Source: JAQCEJ01 sp040881995 (GTDB lineage Bacteria; Planctomycetota; Planctomycetia; Planctomycetales; Planctomycetaceae). Taken from it: a DNA stretch of 64,000 nt. The position numbers and the translations under genes were made by a program. The notes beneath the pieces were generated by a model that was not told where the DNA came from, did no database searches, and saw nothing but the letters and a program-made list of their open reading frames with translations. Shown here in pieces: positions 36,279 to 44,767 of the stretch (its first letter is position 1; each line of letters opens with the position of its first letter). Location of the stretch: positions 1 through 64,000 of the forward strand of contig JBBECD010000217.1 in assembly GCA_040881995.1 (NCBI GenBank), written 5' to 3'.

Positions 36279-36770
36279 TGTGTTCCTCTCTGAAGGGTGA
36301 GTGTCTGCGCCATGCCTGAAATGCTACGAAAGAGCGGCGAGTTTGTCATCCCCAAGCGAGAACGTGTCAAGCTGACGAACATGCGGCAAGCTTGCCGATC
36401 AGTCAAGAGCTGCCCCCTGCTCCTGTTCTGCACGGAAAATTGTCAAAACTCAAGGCGGCTTTCCTAAGATACCGAAACCCTACTTCTGGAACCGTGGTAT
36501 CTGCTCAGGACGCAAGCGGCCGCGTACCGGCGCCAGGTTTCGTCGGCGCGCCTTTCATGCGGTCCCGCTTGCCAAACGATAGTAGAATCCCCTATCCTTC
36601 ACTCTAAGCAGGATGGGTAATATGTTCGAAATGCTGTTCGAGCGAAATGCTCGATGAACATCGATCACGTTCGTCCATTCCGTCGGTAAAATACCCGCTT
36701 GAGCGTCATCGAACATTGCCCGCAGACGATTTTGAAAATAGCCACCGAAATAGATTCAGAGGAGATGCTC
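36279..36770. other. intergenic region, no gene seen
   Basis: A 490-base stretch without a credible frame. The palindromic segment ATGTTCGAAATGCTGTTCGAGCG near 36620 recurs loosely but no clear regulatory site was identified. It carries the leaders of two divergent genes. Confidence 0.4.
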
Positions 36771-38441
36771 GTGAACGGAGTGATGAGATTTTGTGTGGTC
36801 GCCCTTGTGACTTGCGGCTCGGCGGTTTCGGCGTTCGCGCAGAATTCCCTCCCCGAAATCACCACCATGATGTCCGGTGCCGATGAACTCAAAAAAGATC
36901 TGCAGTTCATGGTCGAGCTGGGCAATGCTCAGGATAAGAAGCAGTGGGCCAGTCTTTCCGAGACGCTCGATACCTTTTTGCCGGGCATTGATACCAAAAA
37001 ACCGATCCGCATCGATCTGCTGCTGCAAGATAAAAAGCTGAGTTACCGCTCGCATTTTCCCATCACCAACATCAACAGTTTTCTAAAAGAGAATCTCGTT
37101 GGTTTCCAGATCAAAGCGGCTCGTAAGGGGCGCAATTATTGGGCGCTGAACGGCAGCGGGTTCAAAGGCTTCATGCGCTTCGATAACGGTTATGTTTCGA
37201 TCGCCGAAGACGCCAAAGACGTCCCCGACAAGGCGCCCGATCCCGCGCTCGCGTTGGCCCCGCTGGTGCAACGGAAGTTCGATCTCGGGGCGATCATCAA
37301 GAACACGAAAAAAGACGAAGCCGATCTCAAGGCGCGGCGCGACGCCGTCCAGGAACTCCGCAAGGAGTTCCTCGCCCTCCTCAAACCGCTGAAGGATGAA
37401 AGCGAAGACGAATTCGCGCTGCGGAGGCTTCTCGCCGAGCATCAATTCACCGAGGTCGAACGTTTCGTCGTCGAGTCCGAACAATTGATCATCGGCTGGA
37501 CGACCGACGTCGACCAGAAAGTCGGGTCGGTCGATTTCGATCTCACGGCGCTCACGGGAACGCCGCTCGACTTTAGCATTCAACAGCTCGCTGAAAAACG
37601 GGGCCTGTTTCAGGCGATGAGCCGCAGCGAAAACGCGATCATGAGCGTGAAGTCGAACTTCCCGATCGACCCGATGCGGCAGGGGCACCTGCTGGCCTCG
37701 CTCGCTCAGGGCCTCCCCGTCGCCGAAAAGAAAATCGACGGCATTGCCGAGTTAAGCGACTCCGGAAAAGCGGCCAGCAAAAAAGCCCTCCAATTATTCG
37801 TGACGTTGCTCCAAGACGGCACGAACATGGGGATCGTCGACGCCTACGCCGAGATGACGACCGAGGCCGACAACAAGCACGGGCTGCTCGGCGGCATCCG
37901 CCTGCCGGAGAACGGAGCCGATACGGTCCGCGAAATCCTGAAACAGTTCCCCGAAATGAAGGAAGGCAACACCGTCGAATTCGACGTCGAGACGGTCGGC
38001 GACGTGGCGCTGCACAAGGCACACATCGTTTCCGGCGGCGTCGCCATCTTCGAACAATGGCTCGGGTCGGAGGTCGATGTCTGGTTCGCCACCGGGCCAA
38101 AAACCGCCTGGATTGCCGAAGGGGTCGATGGCAAAGAGCGTCTGAAAGCCGCGATTCAACTCGTGAACGACGATACCGCGACGGATATCAGCCCGTTGGT
38201 GATCGACTTCTATGTCCAGGTCAAACCGTGGATCGATCTGAATGCCGCGAAGTCGAAGGAGCCGACGCAGAAAAAGATTCGCGAGCTGATCGAATCGTCG
38301 TTCGTCGCCGGTGAAGACGTCGTGACCTTTACGATCGCCCGCGCGGACAACCGCGCCGAAGCAAAGTTCCGGGCGCATGAGGGCTTCATGAGAATGATCG
38401 GCAAAGTCGTCGCCGAATTCACCGCCGAGAATCTGCGCTAA
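36771..38441 (+). CDS. secreted planctomycete protein of unknown function
   Basis: A 556-residue exported protein. GAGGAG at 36759-36764 is spaced six bases from a GTG at 36771, so this start (MNGVMRFCVVALVTCGSAVSAFAQ) is preferred to the ATG at 36765, which overlaps that site too closely, and to the frame opening at 36699. The mature chain has no recognised motif. It resembles long planctomycete proteins of unclear fold with alternating Lys/Glu-rich helices (TKKDEADLKARRDAVQELRK) and beta segments. Homologues would show whether it is a surface or periplasmic protein. Confidence 0.8.
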   Translation: MNGVMRFCVVALVTCGSAVSAFAQNSLPEITTMMSGADELKKDLQFMVELGNAQDKKQWASLSETLDTFLPGIDTKKPIRIDLLLQDKKLSYRSHFPITNINSFLKENLVGFQIKAARKGRNYWALNGSGFKGFMRFDNGYVSIAEDAKDVPDKAPDPALALAPLVQRKFDLGAIIKNTKKDEADLKARRDAVQELRKEFLALLKPLKDESEDEFALRRLLAEHQFTEVERFVVESEQLIIGWTTDVDQKVGSVDFDLTALTGTPLDFSIQQLAEKRGLFQAMSRSENAIMSVKSNFPIDPMRQGHLLASLAQGLPVAEKKIDGIAELSDSGKAASKKALQLFVTLLQDGTNMGIVDAYAEMTTEADNKHGLLGGIRLPENGADTVREILKQFPEMKEGNTVEFDVETVGDVALHKAHIVSGGVAIFEQWLGSEVDVWFATGPKTAWIAEGVDGKERLKAAIQLVNDDTATDISPLVIDFYVQVKPWIDLNAAKSKEPTQKKIRELIESSFVAGEDVVTFTIARADNRAEAKFRAHEGFMRMIGKVVAEFTAENLR

Positions 38442-38461
38442 CCGCCGCGTTGCGGCGGAAT

Positions 38462-38570
38462 GACGAATGTCGAAGTTCGAATGTCGAATCAAATCCGAAG
38501 CACGAATGCTCAAATGACGAAGGACGCCTGTCGGCGCGGCACGTTTCGGATTTCGTCATTCGTGATTTAA
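38462..38570. repeat. ATGACGAATGTCGAA-type degenerate repeat tract
   Basis: Loosely iterated words (GACGAATGTCGAA, GTTCGAATGTCGAAT, AATCCGAAGCACGAATG, ACGAAGGACG, TTCGTCATTCGTGAT) fill the space between the gene end and the double-hairpin repeat. Such tracts are common in planctomycete non-coding DNA. Confidence 0.5.
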
Positions 38571-38579
38571 AAAACCATA

Positions 38580-38628
38580 GGCGCCCTCATCCGGCCTTCG
38601 GCCACCTTCTCCCAATGGGAGAAGGACG
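38580..38628 (+). repeat. copy of the CCCTCATCC-GGCCTTCGGCC-CTTCTCCC repeat
   Basis: Same two palindromes as 7232-7279; lies 25 bases past the end of the acetyltransferase gene on the opposite strand. Confidence 0.78.
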
Positions 38629-38652
38629 AAAGGCAGGCCCGTTCGAATTCGC

Positions 38653-39828
38653 TCATCCGACCACATTGAACCGCGGGGCCGGCACGATCGACTTCGGACC
38701 GGCGATCGTTGCATGGGCGGTCTCCGGGCCGTGCCATAATTGGCGGACGTACTGGTTCAGCCTGAGCATTTGGGCCCGCGTGCTCGTCGTCGAGAAGTGC
38801 GTGAACCGCGACGTGGTTTCGCGATCGGTTTCCCAATCGGCGAATGCGGGATGCTCGTCGCCGCGAAGCCGCATTTGACGGTCGCCGCGGGCGAAACTAT
38901 CCTGCAGCAGCGTTTCCATCAGCAGCGTGCCGGCCGATTCGGGTTGATCGGTCCCCTGCCCGAGCCAGCAGTTCGTAACGTCACCGGCGGCATGCCAGCC
39001 ATATGCGGCGGCAATCGGTTCGCGTCCCACGCGCAGCACCGCCAGGTCGGCCATTCCCAGTTGGGCGGCTTGGGGATGCACCTCGCGCAAGAAGGAGACG
39101 TCGCGTTGAGGAAGATTGGCGAGCGATTCGAACTGCGTCCACAAGTCGACGCCGCTGAACTGGTTTCCCCACCGGCCCGTGTACGACGAGAACTGCCGGC
39201 TGCGCACTTGCGATTGCGGCGTCACCTCGCGCTGGCGGATGAGTTCGATCTCCCCCTGCCGGGCAAAGTCTCGATAGGCGGATGCCGCCCGTTCCTTCAG
39301 CGGCGCGGGGCGGTTCGACCAGTACGTCCACCAGTCGGTCTCGCAGCACACGGTGGATTGCGTATCCCAGTCGCGATGACGAAACGCCAGCCCCGCGTTT
39401 CGCAGCGAGTTCGACAGCCGCGAATGGTTTCCGCCGCCGTCGCGAATTTCGCGCAGGTCGATCAGATCCCAATCGGCGGGCGATTGCTGCAAGTGACGCA
39501 TGGCGAGCATGATCGCCGCGGTCGGATGCGGCCCAATCGGCCGGTCGATCGAACCCCACGAGCAGCGCGGGTACGTCAACATGCGGAGCGTGCCGACGCC
39601 GGTTTCGACGTGGCGAATGACGAGCGGAACGATTCCCAGCGTCTTCCCGTTAACCGACGCGACCAATACGCGGAGAGAATTCTCCGGCAGAAAATGACGG
39701 GCATACGCCGAGAACCAGGCGTACGACTGACAGAACGATTTCGGCAACGTCTGACGCCAGAGATCGTCCCAGGTCATGCGATATTGTTCGAGCGATGTGA
39801 GATCGTGAAGTTCGATGAGGCCGATCAT
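38653..39828 (-). CDS. CelD/BcsL-family acetyltransferase-like protein
   Basis: A 391-residue protein of the GNAT-like CelD/BcsL type: two tandem halves with the segments LVASVNGKTLGIVPLVIRH and LAVLRVGREPIAAAYGWHAAGDVTNCW, plus GTLLMETLLQDSFARGDRQM before LRGDEHP, which match the second acetyl-CoA-like fold. These proteins occur in cellulose or polysaccharide gene sets and are presumed to acylate a cell-surface glycan. No signal peptide. GGAGCAGGAAC precedes the ATG. No exopolysaccharide gene adjoins, so the substrate is not known. Confidence 0.85.
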   Translation of the reverse strand: MIGLIELHDLTSLEQYRMTWDDLWRQTLPKSFCQSYAWFSAYARHFLPENSLRVLVASVNGKTLGIVPLVIRHVETGVGTLRMLTYPRCSWGSIDRPIGPHPTAAIMLAMRHLQQSPADWDLIDLREIRDGGGNHSRLSNSLRNAGLAFRHRDWDTQSTVCCETDWWTYWSNRPAPLKERAASAYRDFARQGEIELIRQREVTPQSQVRSRQFSSYTGRWGNQFSGVDLWTQFESLANLPQRDVSFLREVHPQAAQLGMADLAVLRVGREPIAAAYGWHAAGDVTNCWLGQGTDQPESAGTLLMETLLQDSFARGDRQMRLRGDEHPAFADWETDRETTSRFTHFSTTSTRAQMLRLNQYVRQLWHGPETAHATIAGPKSIVPAPRFNVVG

Positions 39829-40098
39829 GTTCCTGCTCCTGACTGTTCACTGAAGTGCGGCGAGCGTCATGCGCTCGGCCGTCAATTCAGTGATGCAAGA
39901 GATATGCCAATTCGCGCGGCGGCTGTTTCATTCGCTTTGCTCGCGTCAAACGGCTTGTACGTGGCGGCGCGGCAACGAACATGTTGCGCGTGTTGTCAAA
40001 AGACAACGCACGACGATCTCGTTCCCAAGCTCCGCTTGGGAACGCAAGTCTTCGAAGCTCCGCTTCGTCGACTGCGCTACAAAACGCCGAAAACCAAA

Positions 40099-40146
40099 GG
40101 CACCCTCATCCGGCCTTCGGCCACCTTCTCCCAGAGGGAGAAGGAT
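40099..40146 (+). repeat. copy of the CCCTCATCC-GGCCTTCGGCC-CTTCTCCC repeat
   Basis: Same arrangement as at 38580 with loop bases AGA in the second hairpin. Confidence 0.78.
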
Positions 40147-40236
40147 GAAAGCACTCCGCTGCGTATCGCGTCGCGGCTATTTGAGTCTCAGGTTAATCAT
40201 GTCACAACTCTCGATTGACGAAACAGCCTTTCTCTT

Positions 40237-40460
40237 CCGGCCCGAAGGGCCAGCAGTTCCTATAGCCAGGGGCTTCGCCCCTGGAAACGGTCCCCCATCT
40301 GACGAGAGGCCTGAAGGGCCGGCAGTTCAAATGCCATTTCGTACGACAACGAACTGTTGGCCCGTTGGGCCGAAAAGAAGATTTCTGGGGAAACGTCTAC
40401 CAGGCCCTGCGGACCTGGCTGGGAGAATGAACGCCCCTTTGGGGCTGAAGACAAGGCATC
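40237..40460 (+). repeat. six-hairpin composite repeat, copy 2
   Basis: Hairpins in order GGCCCGAAGGGCC, CCAGGGGCTTCGCCCCTGG, GGCCTGAAGGGCC, GGCCCGTTGGGCC, CCAGGCCCTGCGGACCTGG and a final GCCCCTTTGGGGC. The order is the same as at 11573-11795 and shared linkers (GTTGGGCCGAAAAGAAGAT) show common origin. Confidence 0.7.
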
Positions 40461-40593
40461 AATCGACCGACGCTCGACTCGTTGAATGCACACGAGATTG
40501 TCCATTACCAAGCTTCATTTCGTGACAATATTAACCTGAGATTCATAAACGAACGCAACTGCTTCAGTGCGGACACCATCTGCATTGGAGCCG

Positions 40594-40869
40594 TCAGGCG
40601 GCATTACGATCTTCACGATTTTGAGTAAGCGCATCAATCCGATCTTCCAATTCGCGTACACAGCGGCACAAATAATGGATTGGTGGAATGGTCATGAAAC
40701 ACAGCGGAATCCACATGCCCCAGAGCATTGCGACCCCGCTTTCCTTCATGAATGCAGCTCCGAGATCAAGAAGTGCGCCGCCAAGTGCAAAGGACATTGC
40801 AATCCAAAACACGGTGCGATCAGATCGCCTTGCGAATAAGTCGATTGTTTCAGTGTCGGGATGTTTCAT
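40594..40869 (-). CDS. small membrane protein
   Basis: A 91-residue protein with two hydrophobic segments (VFWIAMSFALGGALLDLGAAF and GVAMLWGMWIPLCFMTIPPI) and a charged C-terminal helix (CVRELEDRIDALTQNRED). AAGGTG lies seven bases upstream of the ATG. No family recognised. Coding is supported by amphipathic patterning and the ribosome site but the gene is short. Confidence 0.6.
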   Translation of the reverse strand: MKHPDTETIDLFARRSDRTVFWIAMSFALGGALLDLGAAFMKESGVAMLWGMWIPLCFMTIPPIHYLCRCVRELEDRIDALTQNREDRNAA

Positions 40870-40989
40870 CGTTTCACCTTATTGGCACCTTGGTTAGGAA
40901 GTTGCGTCTCACTTTGCTTCATATAGCGCTCCGCTTTGCGTCGCGGCTAAACGAAAGAATCTGCTTCGGGCTGGACGGTGTAAGACGCT

Positions 40990-41409
40990 TCACTGCGATT
41001 TGGGGAGTTCGCCGGCGGATGATTCGAAGTATCGCTTCGTGCGGGTTTCGGTCTCGGGGGCTGAGGCTTCACCGGCTGTCGAGAGATCGGCGAGATTCGC
41101 CGTGCAGTACCGGCAACCGACGATTTCGGTGTGAAAGCGGATGTAGTCTTTTAATTCGTCGTCCAACATGCCGAGCAGGTATCGGCGTAACACGCCCCGC
41201 TCGGGACAACTCAGCCGTTGTTCGCGCCAGATTTCGCCGACCGAGTGATCTCCCTGATTGCGGAGCGTCATCAGCCGGGCCAGCCGGGTGCGCAGCGTCG
41301 CCGAGTCGCGCAGTTCCTGTTCCAACTCGGCCAACACCGGCGTCGTCAACTGTTCGTCGAGGTAGGCGAACAGTTCTTGATCGGTCCAGCGGTCGTGATC
41401 GATGCTCAA
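40990..41409 (-). CDS. zinc-finger-like anti-sigma-type protein
   Basis: A 139-residue protein starting at a TTG. It reads DQELFAYLDEQL early, then LSCPERGVLRRYLLGMLDDE and FHTEIVGCRYCTANLADL; these Cys (CRYC) and the ALD-type helices resemble conserved planctomycete proteins adjoining ECF sigma factors, possibly anti-sigma-related. No sigma-factor gene is in the window. No transmembrane segment is visible, unlike classical anti-sigma factors. Function is inferred only from this resemblance. Confidence 0.65.
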   Translation of the reverse strand: MSIDHDRWTDQELFAYLDEQLTTPVLAELEQELRDSATLRTRLARLMTLRNQGDHSVGEIWREQRLSCPERGVLRRYLLGMLDDELKDYIRFHTEIVGCRYCTANLADLSTAGEASAPETETRTKRYFESSAGELPKSQ

Positions 41410-41429
41410 ACTCGTGTCCCATCCGAAAA

Positions 41430-41478
41430 GGCACCCTCATCCGGCCTTCGGCCACCTTCTCCCGGGGGGAGAAGGGAA
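41430..41478 (+). repeat. copy of the CCCTCATCC-GGCCTTCGGCC-CTTCTCCC repeat
   Basis: Same layout as 38580 and 40099, next to the start codon of the zinc-finger-like gene, on its upstream side. Confidence 0.78.
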
Positions 41479-41518
41479 AGCGCTCCGCTACGGAAACCCT
41501 TCGCGTCGCGGCTAAACG

Positions 41519-41594
41519 ATTTTCCTCCTTGTCTCTCCGTCTCCAAGTCTCCTTGTCTTCTCCTCTCTGGCTCTCGACCCTGGACCCTCGACCA
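41519..41594. repeat. pyrimidine-rich CTCCTTGTCTC / CGACCCTGGACC short-repeat tract
   Basis: Tandem-like words CTCCTTGTCTCTCCGTCTCC, CTCCTTGTCTTCTCC and TCGACCCTGGACCCTCGACC. Low complexity; frequent in planctomycete spacers from general knowledge. Confidence 0.5.
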
Positions 41595-41685
41595 TTTTTC
41601 CGCCGGAAAAGCATCCATCCGGTTGTCTCTTGGCTCGTCTCAAGGTAGCATACTCGTCGATTCCCATTACTGGAAAGGATAAAAC

Positions 41686-42519
41686 GTGACGAATACGATT
41701 TCTCTCGATGTCCTGCAAGAAAAAGCACGCATCATCCGCCGGCACATCATCAATATGACCACCGCCGCGGCGAGCGGGCATCCCACCAGCAGCCTCTCGG
41801 CGGCGGAAGTCGTGACCGCCCTGTTTTTCGGCGGTTTTATGAATTACGACCCCCGCCATCCCGACAGCAACGACCGCGATCGCTTCGTCCTCAGCAAAGG
41901 GCACGCCGTCCCCGTATTATACGCGGCGATGGCCGAGGCGGGATTCTTCCCGGTCGAAGAACTCCTCACGCTGCGAAAATTGGGCTCGCCGCTCGAAGGC
42001 CACCCCAACATGCGGCGGATGGCCGGGATCGACGCCTCGACCGGTTCGCTCGGCCAGGGACTTTCGGTCGGCATCGGTTACGCCCTCGCCGCCCGCATGG
42101 ACAAGAAACCGCACCGCGTGTTCGTCCTGATCGGCGACGGCGAAATGGGCGAAGGCCAGGTCTGGGAAGCGATCGCCACCGCTCATAAATATCAGCTCGG
42201 CAACCTGACGGCGATGATCGATCAGAACGGGTTTCAACAGACCGGTGCGACGAAAGACGTCCTCGATCTCACCCCCTTCGCCGCCAAGTTCGAGGCGTTT
42301 GGCTGGAAGACGCAGACGATCAACGGCAACGACATGGCCAGCGTCGTCGATGCATTGACGAACGCCGTCAAGATCACCGACGGTCCCAGCGTGATTGTGT
42401 CCCAAACCCGCAAGGGGTTCGGTATCATCCCGATTCTCGAAGAAGAAAAAGACCTGAACTACCACGGCAAACCCCTCTCCCCCGCCCTGGCGGAGAGGGC
42501 GCTCGCGCTGTTGTCGTAG
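41686..42519 (+). CDS. transketolase, N-terminal (TPP-binding) subunit
   Basis: A 277-residue half-transketolase. It carries the thiamine diphosphate-binding part: GHPTSSLSAAEVVTALFF, SKGHAVPVLYAAMAEAG, STGSLGQGLSVGIGYALA and the GDGEMGEGQVWEA motif that holds the Mg2+. Split transketolases transfer two-carbon units in the pentose-phosphate pathway and work as a complex with the C-terminal subunit encoded next door. The GTG at 41686 follows AAAGGA at good spacing. The two halves are separated by 160 bases containing inverted-repeat DNA. Confidence 0.95.
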   Translation: MTNTISLDVLQEKARIIRRHIINMTTAAASGHPTSSLSAAEVVTALFFGGFMNYDPRHPDSNDRDRFVLSKGHAVPVLYAAMAEAGFFPVEELLTLRKLGSPLEGHPNMRRMAGIDASTGSLGQGLSVGIGYALAARMDKKPHRVFVLIGDGEMGEGQVWEAIATAHKYQLGNLTAMIDQNGFQQTGATKDVLDLTPFAAKFEAFGWKTQTINGNDMASVVDALTNAVKITDGPSVIVSQTRKGFGIIPILEEEKDLNYHGKPLSPALAERALALLS

Positions 42520-42526
42520 CAGCGGA

Positions 42527-42600
42527 AGGATGAGGGATGAGTCAGAGAAGACGACCATCGCATTTTTTCTGACTCATCCTTCATCCTTCATAATTCATCC
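42527..42600. repeat. imperfect 19-bp inverted repeat between transketolase genes
   Basis: AGGATGAGGGATGAGTCAG and CTGACTCATCCTTCATCCT pair with one mismatch around a 24-base loop that contains TTTTTT. The right arm recurs at 49528-49546. It could fold in the intercistronic RNA. Confidence 0.55.
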
Positions 42601-42611
42601 TTCGATTAAAA

Positions 42612-42653
42612 GGCACCCTCACCCCGGCCCTCTCCCGGAGGGAGAGGGAGAAA
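42612..42653 (+). repeat. variant of the double-hairpin repeat
   Basis: CACCCTCACCCCGGCCCTCTCCCGGAGGGAGAGGG; the first hairpin is lost and only the CTCTCCC hairpin remains. Lies in the leader of the second transketolase gene. Confidence 0.65.
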
Positions 42654-42681
42654 GAAAATCAGAACAAGAAAGAAATGTCTC

Positions 42682-43635
42682 ATGTATCTCGGTGAATTGA
42701 GCGGATTGAAACTGGGGAAAGCGACGCGCGATGCCTTCGGCGATGCGCTGCGGGCTCTCGGAGAAAAATACCCCGATGTCGTGGTCGTCGACGGCGACGT
42801 CGGCAACTCCACGCGCACGGAAGTCTTCGCCCTGGCCTTTCCCGAGCGGGCCGTCAACGTCGGCATCGCCGAAAGCAACATGGTTAGCGTTGCCGGCGGA
42901 TTGGCCGGGGCCGGAAAAACGCCCGTGGTCGCCAGTTTCGCCTGTTTTCTGATGTGCAACGCCTACGATCAGATTCGCATGTCGGTCGCCTTTCCCGGGC
43001 TGAACGTCAAGCTCGTCGGTTCGCACGCCGGAATTTCCATCGGCGAAGACGGCCCCTCGCAAATGGGGATCGAAGATGTCTCGCTCGCCTGTTCGCTTCC
43101 CGGCATGACGGTCATCGTCCCCTCCGATGCGATCTCCGCGGCGGCGGCGACCGAAGCGATGCTGCAGCATCAGGGACCGGTTTACCTCCGACTGGGACGC
43201 CCTAAAGTCGCCGAGGTTTACAAGCACGGCTGCCACTTCGAAATCGGCAAGGCGCAGGTGGTCCGACAGGGGGATGACGCCACGGTCATTGCCAACGGTT
43301 TGATGGTCGCCGCCGCGCTCGACGCCGCCGAAATTCTGAGTAAAGAGGGGGTCTCGGTGCGGGTCGTCGATATGGCGACGATCAAACCGATCGATGAAGA
43401 CGCCATCCTCAAAGCCGCCCGCGAAACCGGCCGCATCGTCGTCGCCGAAGAACATCTCGCTCACGGAGGGCTCGGCTCGTGCGTGGCGACCGTCGCCGCC
43501 CGTATCGCTCCCGTACCGATGGCGTTCGTCAATCTGGGCGACGGCTTCGCCGAAAGCGGCGATGCCGAGGGGCTCCTGGTCAAATACGGTTTGACGCCCG
43601 AGGCGATTGTCGAAGCGGTTCGTAAGGTCCGTTAA
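42682..43635 (+). CDS. transketolase, C-terminal (pyrimidine-binding) subunit
   Basis: A 317-residue partner of the upstream subunit. The pyrimidine-binding domain is at residues 1-165 (YPDVVVVDGDVGNS, GIAESNMVSVAGGLA with the conserved catalytic Glu, FACFLMCNAYDQIR, GSHAGISIGEDGPSQM) and the C-terminal transketolase domain follows (VRVVDMATIKPIDEDAI). It completes the active site of the half enzyme. The two genes probably form one transcript, despite the repeat-bearing spacer. Confidence 0.95.
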   Translation: MYLGELSGLKLGKATRDAFGDALRALGEKYPDVVVVDGDVGNSTRTEVFALAFPERAVNVGIAESNMVSVAGGLAGAGKTPVVASFACFLMCNAYDQIRMSVAFPGLNVKLVGSHAGISIGEDGPSQMGIEDVSLACSLPGMTVIVPSDAISAAAATEAMLQHQGPVYLRLGRPKVAEVYKHGCHFEIGKAQVVRQGDDATVIANGLMVAAALDAAEILSKEGVSVRVVDMATIKPIDEDAILKAARETGRIVVAEEHLAHGGLGSCVATVAARIAPVPMAFVNLGDGFAESGDAEGLLVKYGLTPEAIVEAVRKVR

Positions 43636-43733
43636 CCCGCAGAAAAACCTTGGCGATGGAGTTGCGACGACACAGCAAAAAACTCGCGAATGGACCCAAG
43701 TTTTTCTGCGGTTTAAGAGGTCGGGGGGGCCGC

Positions 43734-44696
43734 GTGGTCGAGTACAGACATTTCCGAAACGTTGATCCGCCGCAGCTCGTCCGCTTGTGGCATGCGTCGG
43801 AGCTCGGCCGAGGTGCGGCAGCCGCATTCACCACCGATGCATTCGAGCACCTCGTTTTCTGCCAGCCCTACTTCGATCACCACGGCTTGGTTGTCGCGCT
43901 TCACCACGATGAAATCGTCGGGGCCATTCACGTCGGTTTCGGCTGTTTGCCCGACGAATCGGCCCTCTCGAAAGAGATCGCCGTCATCTGCCTGGTGATG
44001 GTCCACCCCGAGTTTCGCCGGCAGGGAATCGGCCGCGAATTGGTCCGCCGCGCCGAGCAATACGCCCGCGCATCGGGTGCCGCCATGCTGCAGGCGGGAG
44101 GGAGCCGGCATCTCGACCCGTTCTATCACGGACTGTACGGCGGGAGTCAGGTTTCGGGATTTCTCGAATCGGACGCCGCGGCCAAGCCGTTTTTCGAATC
44201 GCTGGGTTTTCAAATCCATCAGCGGTTCTACGTCTATCACCGCGACCTGACGCAAATGGCCGACCCGTTTCATCTGCGTTTGATCAACATCCGCCGGAAA
44301 ACCGAAATCGCCGTCGTCGACCAGCCGACGAATCCAAGCTGGTGGTGGTTCACGCGTTACGGCCGGCTCGATCTGCTGCAGTTTCAACTCACGCCCAAAG
44401 CGGGAGGCGACCCGGTGGTCGAGGTGACGGTCGTCGGCCTCGACTGGTACATGCCCCGCTGGAACGTCCGCTCCGTCGGCCTGGTCGACATGTACGTCCC
44501 CGAACCCAACCGCCGCATGGGGTACGGCCAGGCATTATTGATCGACCTCTGCAAGCGGTTAGTGCGAGAAAACATCGTCCTCGCCGAAGCCCACGTGGAA
44601 GCCGACAACGACGCCACCATCCCTCTGCTCGAGTCGCTGGGATTCACGCTGATCGACAAAGGAAACACATTCCGCCGGGCGATCGAGCCGGCGTAA
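43734..44696 (+). CDS. double GNAT-family acetyltransferase
   Basis: A 320-residue protein with two acetyltransferase folds. The first (residues 1-150) has the acetyl-CoA signature VICLVMVHPEFRRQGIGREL with Q/R-x-x-G-x-G/A; the second (residues 180-320) reads SVGLVDMYVPEPNRRMGYGQALL. Such enzymes acetylate small amines or proteins; substrate unknown. The frame opens at 43650; the GTG at 43734 gives a natural start (MEYRHFRNVDPPQLVRLW), with a G-rich site upstream, but an earlier start cannot be excluded. Probably independent of the transketolase pair. Confidence 0.85.
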   Translation: MVEYRHFRNVDPPQLVRLWHASELGRGAAAAFTTDAFEHLVFCQPYFDHHGLVVALHHDEIVGAIHVGFGCLPDESALSKEIAVICLVMVHPEFRRQGIGRELVRRAEQYARASGAAMLQAGGSRHLDPFYHGLYGGSQVSGFLESDAAAKPFFESLGFQIHQRFYVYHRDLTQMADPFHLRLINIRRKTEIAVVDQPTNPSWWWFTRYGRLDLLQFQLTPKAGGDPVVEVTVVGLDWYMPRWNVRSVGLVDMYVPEPNRRMGYGQALLIDLCKRLVRENIVLAEAHVEADNDATIPLLESLGFTLIDKGNTFRRAIEPA

Positions 44697-44767
44697 ACAT
44701 GCTCCCTCCGGAAAAACATTTTTTCAGAGGCTGATCCGATTTTTGTTCACTTCACAAGGAACCCCTG

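Larger units (their letters stand above)
39829..40593. other. 765-base intergenic region rich in repeats
   Basis: Contains the double-hairpin repeat at 40099-40146 and the six-hairpin composite repeat copy 2 at 40237-40460, with no protein-like frame. Confidence 0.6.
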
